From the NCBI RefSeq assembly GCF_014204795.1, contig NZ_JACHMB010000001.1, positions 10,614,501-10,678,500 on the forward strand: a stretch of DNA of 64,000 nt. The letters run 5' to 3'. Both the position numbers and the translations under genes were made by a program. Under the pieces are notes generated by a model, which was given only the letters and a program-made list of their open reading frames with translations, had not been told where the DNA came from and did no database searches. This stretch comes from Nonomuraea jabiensis. Lineage in GTDB: Bacteria > Actinomycetota > Actinomycetes > Streptosporangiales > Streptosporangiaceae. This document shows, piece after piece, positions 60,592-64,000 of the stretch (the first letter of the stretch is position 1; each line of letters begins with the position of its first letter).

Positions 60592-61122
60592 CGAAAATCC
60601 CCTTTCCTCTGCTGCGCCTCTCCGAAGAACACTCTTCCGCCGACGGGGGGACACACCCCTCGCGGGACGTTCACCGACCGGCGTGACGCGCACGGCAACG
60701 CGGTTCGCCGCTCCAGATCCGGGCCACATCCACCCGAGCGTGACATTGAGTGCATGCATTCTCACTATAAGTGTTCATACTGGGGAGCAGAAGGAGCCCC
60801 GATAGTAATAAGGAAATTTCCAACGGAGATGCCGCCGAACTGCGCCGGGTCAGCGGCATCTCCAGCTCGGCACACCGATCCTGCGGCGCCGATGACCCTC
60901 ACACCTTTACCGCATCCTCGCGACGAGTGGCAGAGCCCCTCCTCATGGGGCGACCAGGTGCGGCAGAACACAGAAGCAGATCGGCCGAACGGACCACGGC
61001 CGACCTCTCTCCCCGGCCACGTCTACGTCCCGAGGGTCAATATGCCTCTCCCGGACGTCACTCTGGCCGCCTTTCCGGTGGCAGGTGGATCATCGAGCCG
61101 CGAGCCTTTCCAGACGTGTCTT
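60592..61122. other. no gene supported
   Basis: 531 bases upstream of the nicotinamidase, reaching the integrase remnant. AT-rich patch at 60760-60830 (CACTATAAGTGTTCATACT) could hold promoters. No coding sequence recognised. Confidence 0.5.
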
Positions 61123-61386
61123 TCACCCCTCGGCTTGAGGTCTGTACCGGGCCGGGCGGTGCGAGGCCGACGACGGCACTTTCGCGGCGAGCAGTGCGGC
61201 GGTCGCTTCCGCTGCCGCGGCGACTGCTTCGGGGTAGACGCTGGTGTAGGCGTCGCGGGTGAACTTGTGCTCTTTCAGGATGGCCATCGTCTCGGCATCC
61301 ACCGCGATCTCACGGTCACTGGCATCGGTCTTCAGGGTGCCCTGGATCGGATCCCAGCCGAGCTGGGCGATCTGCCAACGCACGCC
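61123..61386 (-). pseudogene. tyrosine recombinase/integrase remnant with internal deletion
   Basis: RWQIAQLGWDPIQGTLKTDA and DREIAVDAETMAILKEHK come from the first half of an integrase catalytic domain. They are joined directly to FTRDAYTSVYPEAVAAAAEA, the extreme C-terminus with the catalytic-Tyr region. The HxxR part between them is missing. An inactive leftover of an integrated element. Confidence 0.75.
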
Positions 61387-61442
61387 GGCCGATCCGCGCC
61401 TTCTCGAAAATGACATCCGGCCGGCCCACCCCGACCCCCACA

Positions 61443-61567
61443 CTGCTCGCCGGGCCGTCTTCCGCTGGATCACCCGCTACAACACCCTCCGACGACACTC
61501 CCACCTCGGCCACCTCAGCCCGATCATCTACGAGAAGACAGCAGATAACCTGAAGCCCGCCGCCTGA
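61443..61567 (+). mobile_element. IS3-family transposase C-terminal remnant
   Basis: ARRAVFRWITRYNTLRRHSH then LGHLSPIIYEKTADNL is the end of an IS3-type (IS150/IS3 group) rve transposase domain, normally YN..RRHS.LG..SP. The rest of the element and its terminal repeats are not seen. It lies next to the integrase remnant. Confidence 0.8.
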
Positions 61568-61599
61568 AATGGGTGTCCGCATCCAAGGGGGAAGTCCCA

Positions 61600-61974
61600 T
61601 CATCCCTTGGATCGCCCGCGGCCGGTCAGCCACTCTGCGAGGACTGCGGCCTGGCTGTGGTCCACGTCCTTGGTGGCGGTCAGCAGCGTGAGATCGTCAT
61701 GGGCAGCGAGGTCACGCAAGTGTCGGGCCGCCTCCCGATGTCCGGCATCGCGCAGCTCAGCAAGGTAGCGGCGGCGGAACTCGGCGAATCGGCTCGGCTC
61801 GTGGCCGTACCACCGGCGCAGTTCGCTGGACGGGGCGACGTCACGCAGCCACTCGTCCAGGTGAGCGTCCTGCTTACGCATACCCCGCGGCCAGACCCGG
61901 TCGACGAGCACCCGCTTGCCGTCCTGCGGTGAGGTCTCCTCATAGACTCGGCGACAGGTGATCTGCACGGCCAT
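61600..61974 (-). CDS. DUF488-family protein (YeaO-like)
   Basis: 124 residues of the DUF488 family: RRVYEETSPQDGKRVLVDRV, WPRGMRKQDAHLDEWLRDVA, PSSELRRWYGHEPSRFAEFR and LTLLTATKDVDHSQAAVLAE. GGAAGG precedes ATG 61974. Full length. Molecular function unknown. Confidence 0.9.
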   Translation of the reverse strand: MAVQITCRRVYEETSPQDGKRVLVDRVWPRGMRKQDAHLDEWLRDVAPSSELRRWYGHEPSRFAEFRRRYLAELRDAGHREAARHLRDLAAHDDLTLLTATKDVDHSQAAVLAEWLTGRGRSKG

Positions 61975-63247
61975 GACAGCACCTTCCCGGATCGATCGGC
62001 TCGCCTCGCGCAAAGCTAGAGGGTGGCTCCGTTGAGCGGGCGTTTCCGACGTACCCATTTTATGAGAAGAGCACCTGCGCGAGGCCAAGACCGCTGGCGC
62101 CCAACCGCCGGAGTGGCTCCGCAGGATGCCGGCGACGTCTGCAGGCGATGTGGGCGACACCTCGCATCATCGACGGGAGGCTGTCGGCGGCCATCGGCGT
62201 CAACGTCTCGGCCAGGGCGCTGCCGAGGGTGAGCAACGCTGTGGCGGTCACTGTCCTCGGCCGCCGACCAGGCACCTCGTGAGGTGAGGCGTCTGTCCGA
62301 ATACAGACCGCTGAACCCCACGACGTCGAGAGACGCCCAGGTAAGGACGCCTCCCCCGGCTCGAGGGGGAGGCCAAGCAGCTTTCCGCGCGGTCTTCGCG
62401 GACATACGCCGGGCAGTGCCGAAGCTTTCACGAGATATGGGGTGCGCCGCCTGTCACGCGAGCCCCGTCTTGAATGCAGCACCGCGGTGGCGCGGCGCCC
62501 GGCCGGACGCAGGTGAGGGCCTGTCCGACAGCAGTTCGAGCCGATATCGGCTCATGGTTCGCGTGCCTTCATCCGCCTCCGGTACGCAATATCCGCAACT
62601 CCCGCGTTCCCCCGATCTGGCCCCCTTGCGTGCGGCCGGCGCGGGGAGTACGGCTGAGCGCGCCCCTTGGAGGCCCATTTCGGGCTGAGAGGGGTTACGC
62701 CGGACTCGGTGAAATCTGCGGGTGTGACCCTCGACCGCCTCGGTGCCACACCCCGGCACGCCCACGCCGGGCGACATCTGCGGCGCTCTCGGCGCGATCC
62801 GGCGCGGCGAGGCGGCGGCTCCGGGGTTGTCCAACAAGATCAAGACGCTGCCGGCGATCACCGGCCCCACCCTGATCGTGATGGTAGGCAACGATGCCGG
62901 GGCGTTCGCCACCTACGGGCAGACCGGCCACGCGCTCACCCTGATCACGGAATTCGTCTATCTGGGTCTGCCGAAGATTCTCGCCGGACTTGTCGTCATG
63001 GCTGCTGCTTCCACCGGTTCGTCCCGCCGCTTCGAACGGATCGCCATCGCGCTGTGCGGCGCGTGCCCGGTCCTCGCACGGGATGCGGCCGGCGCTGCCT
63101 TTGGCCGTGGACGTGGCCGCCACTCCTCAACTACCCATAAGTCAGGAATTGTCATAAATGTCCTAAAAGTGCGTTTTGTCAGGCATTAGGCGGCCCGGGG
63201 TGGTTATCACTGCTTACTGAGGAGGACAACCGGGGAGGTGACGGAAC
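61975..63247. other. gene-poor stretch
   Basis: About 1.27 kb without a convincing gene. An open frame at 62743-63189 (plus) contains one hydrophobic segment (LTLITEFVYLGLPKILAGLV) and could be a decayed membrane protein, but it has no ribosome-binding site and no recognised family. The 63150-63215 part before the Asp23 gene is AT-rich (GTCATAAATGTCCTAAAAGT) and probably contains its promoter. Confidence 0.5.
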
Positions 63248-63772
63248 GTGTCGGACACAATGTCCAACCGAGCTGCGGAGACCGATCAGGCCGCGACCGT
63301 GCCGAGGGCCAGGACGTACGAGGGCGGCCCGGGAGCCGGGCTGGTCACCGAGAAGGGCACCACCAGGATCGAAGACGTCGTCGTCGCCAAGATCGCCGGG
63401 GTCGCTGCCCGCGAGATGTCCGGTGTCTACGCCATGGGCGGGGGCGCGGCGCGCGCGTTGAGCAGCGTACGCGGCATTGTCGGTGTTGACGAGAGCGTGA
63501 CGCAGGGCGTGTCCGTGGAGGTGGGCGAGCGGCAGGCCGCCGTCGACCTCGACCTCGTGGTGGAGTACGGCATGGCGATCCCGGACCTGGCGGGGGCAGT
63601 GCGGAAGAACGTCATCAACGCGGTCGAGCGGATGTGCGGGCTCGAGGTGACCGAGGTCAACATCCGCGTCGACGACGTCCATCTGCCCGAGCAGGACCGC
63701 GATCGAGACCGCGACCGAGACAGCGCCAAGCACCGTGGGCAGGACACCGGGTCGGAGCCGCGGGTCCAATGA
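63248..63772 (+). CDS. Asp23/Gls24-family envelope stress protein
   Basis: 174 residues with the Asp23 core: GTTRIEDVVVAKIAGVAARE, VEVGERQAAVDLDLVVEYGM, VRKNVINAVERMCGLEVTEV and NIRVDDVHL. The C-terminus is a DR-repeat tail (QDRDRDRDRDS). GTG 63248 with GGGGAGG upstream. In actinomycetes these proteins form small operons with membrane-associated partners. ATGA overlap with the next gene. Confidence 0.92.
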   Translation: MSDTMSNRAAETDQAATVPRARTYEGGPGAGLVTEKGTTRIEDVVVAKIAGVAAREMSGVYAMGGGAARALSSVRGIVGVDESVTQGVSVEVGERQAAVDLDLVVEYGMAIPDLAGAVRKNVINAVERMCGLEVTEVNIRVDDVHLPEQDRDRDRDRDSAKHRGQDTGSEPRVQ

Positions 63773-64000
63773 CGGACACGGGCCCGGCCCCAAGTTCCGG
63801 TACGAGCCCCGGAACCGGAACGTGCCCAGCCGAAGACGCGGGCACCGGGGCGGACGACGGCTTCGGGACAGGCCCCGAGGACGAGGCGTGGGCGATCGCT
63901 GAGCGGGCCCGAGCGTGTGGCGGCGTGGCCGGGCTGTCCGGTGGCCTGTTCGGGACCGTGGCCACCTACCTGCCGGGCCGGCGGCTGACGGGCGTCTCCG
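63769..64000 (+). CDS. Asp23/Gls24 operon partner, partial (3' end beyond window)
   Basis: 77 codons are visible. A Gly/Thr/Pro/Asp-rich N-terminus is followed by WAIAERARACGGVAGLSGGL and FGTVATYLPGRRLTGVS, the pattern of the short Asp23-like partner proteins in actinomycetes. ATG 63769 overlaps the previous stop, so the genes are coupled. Confidence 0.8.
   Translation, partial: MTDTGPAPSSGTSPGTGTCPAEDAGTGADDGFGTGPEDEAWAIAERARACGGVAGLSGGLFGTVATYLPGRRLTGVS

Noticed and set aside
62743..63189. Plus frame with one hydrophobic segment.
   Set aside because: No ribosome-binding site and no recognisable family; kept only as a remark in the gene-poor stretch.

Overview
The window is high-GC (about 70%) actinomycete chromosome. 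Dense ATGA/GTGA gene overlaps, GTG starts, leaderless genes, a cysteine leader peptide, Asp23/Gls24 pairs and many secreted glycan-degrading enzymes suggest a Streptosporangiales-type organism such as Nonomuraea or a relative. The genus is inferred. No rRNA, tRNA or CRISPR array was seen.

Region 1 (about 208-19366) is a biosynthetic gene cluster of two divergent, translationally coupled operons. The plus-strand operon (13542-19366) encodes a SAM methyltransferase, a LysA-type PLP decarboxylase, an E. coli-type DapD, a DapC-like aminotransferase and an asparagine-synthetase-family protein that lacks the N-terminal catalytic Cys, as beta-lactam synthetases do. This set matches, from memory, the core of the tabtoxin (tabtoxinine-beta-lactam) pathway of Pseudomonas syringae. 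The minus-strand operon (13250 down to 208) adds further tabtoxin-like functions: a TauD-type dioxygenase, a GMC oxidoreductase, an HExxH metallopeptidase, a GNAT, an ATP-grasp ligase and an MFS exporter. It also holds something tabtoxin is not known to have, a carrier-protein acyl module: an acyl-AMP ligase, two small carrier proteins, a KAS III-like enzyme, a BtrH-type acyltransferase, an amidohydrolase, a cupin and a SyrB2-like non-haem iron enzyme whose facial triad reads H-Q-V instead of HxD or HxA/G. A tabtoxinine-like warhead carrying an ACP-tailored acyl group is the most interesting inference here. No regulator lies inside the cluster.

Region 2 (19230-24084) has a GT2 polyprenol-phosphate mannosyltransferase whose end overlaps the cluster convergently, a GT39-like membrane protein, a two-component system and a nucleotidyltransferase-like protein. 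Region 3 (24176-30264) is a sulfur/cystine-type locus: luciferase-like monooxygenase, OsmC-like protein, Xi-class GST, a frameshifted GNAT and a polar amino-acid ABC transporter. The transporter is preceded by a leaderless 24-codon leader peptide ending in Cys-Arg. A near-identical promoter element recurs in front of a second leaderless small ORF.

Region 4 (30288-33732) holds a lipoprotein, a DUF1996 secreted protein with an internal 245-bp duplication and an alpha/beta hydrolase. Region 5 (33768-57660) is carbohydrate utilisation: three sugar ABC transporters, two LacI regulators, one FadR-type GntR regulator with a 27-bp palindromic operator, ManD mannonate dehydratase, and secreted enzymes (arabinofuranosidase-like with CBM2, beta-helix protein, SGNH esterase, GH43-CBM). 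Part of it (about 44.5-52.4 kb) is decayed, with a truncated GH43, a permease without a stop codon, a multiply damaged binding protein and a LuxR-type ATPase fused to a hydrolase tail. A tiny hydrophobic peptide gene with its own inverted repeat and perfect terminator sits in this zone.

Region 6 (57782-64000) has small secreted or membrane proteins, a nicotinamidase, integrase and IS3 remnants, a DUF488 protein and an Asp23/Gls24 pair running off the end. Long stretches at 59456-60003, 60592-61122 and 61975-63247 hold no gene I can support.
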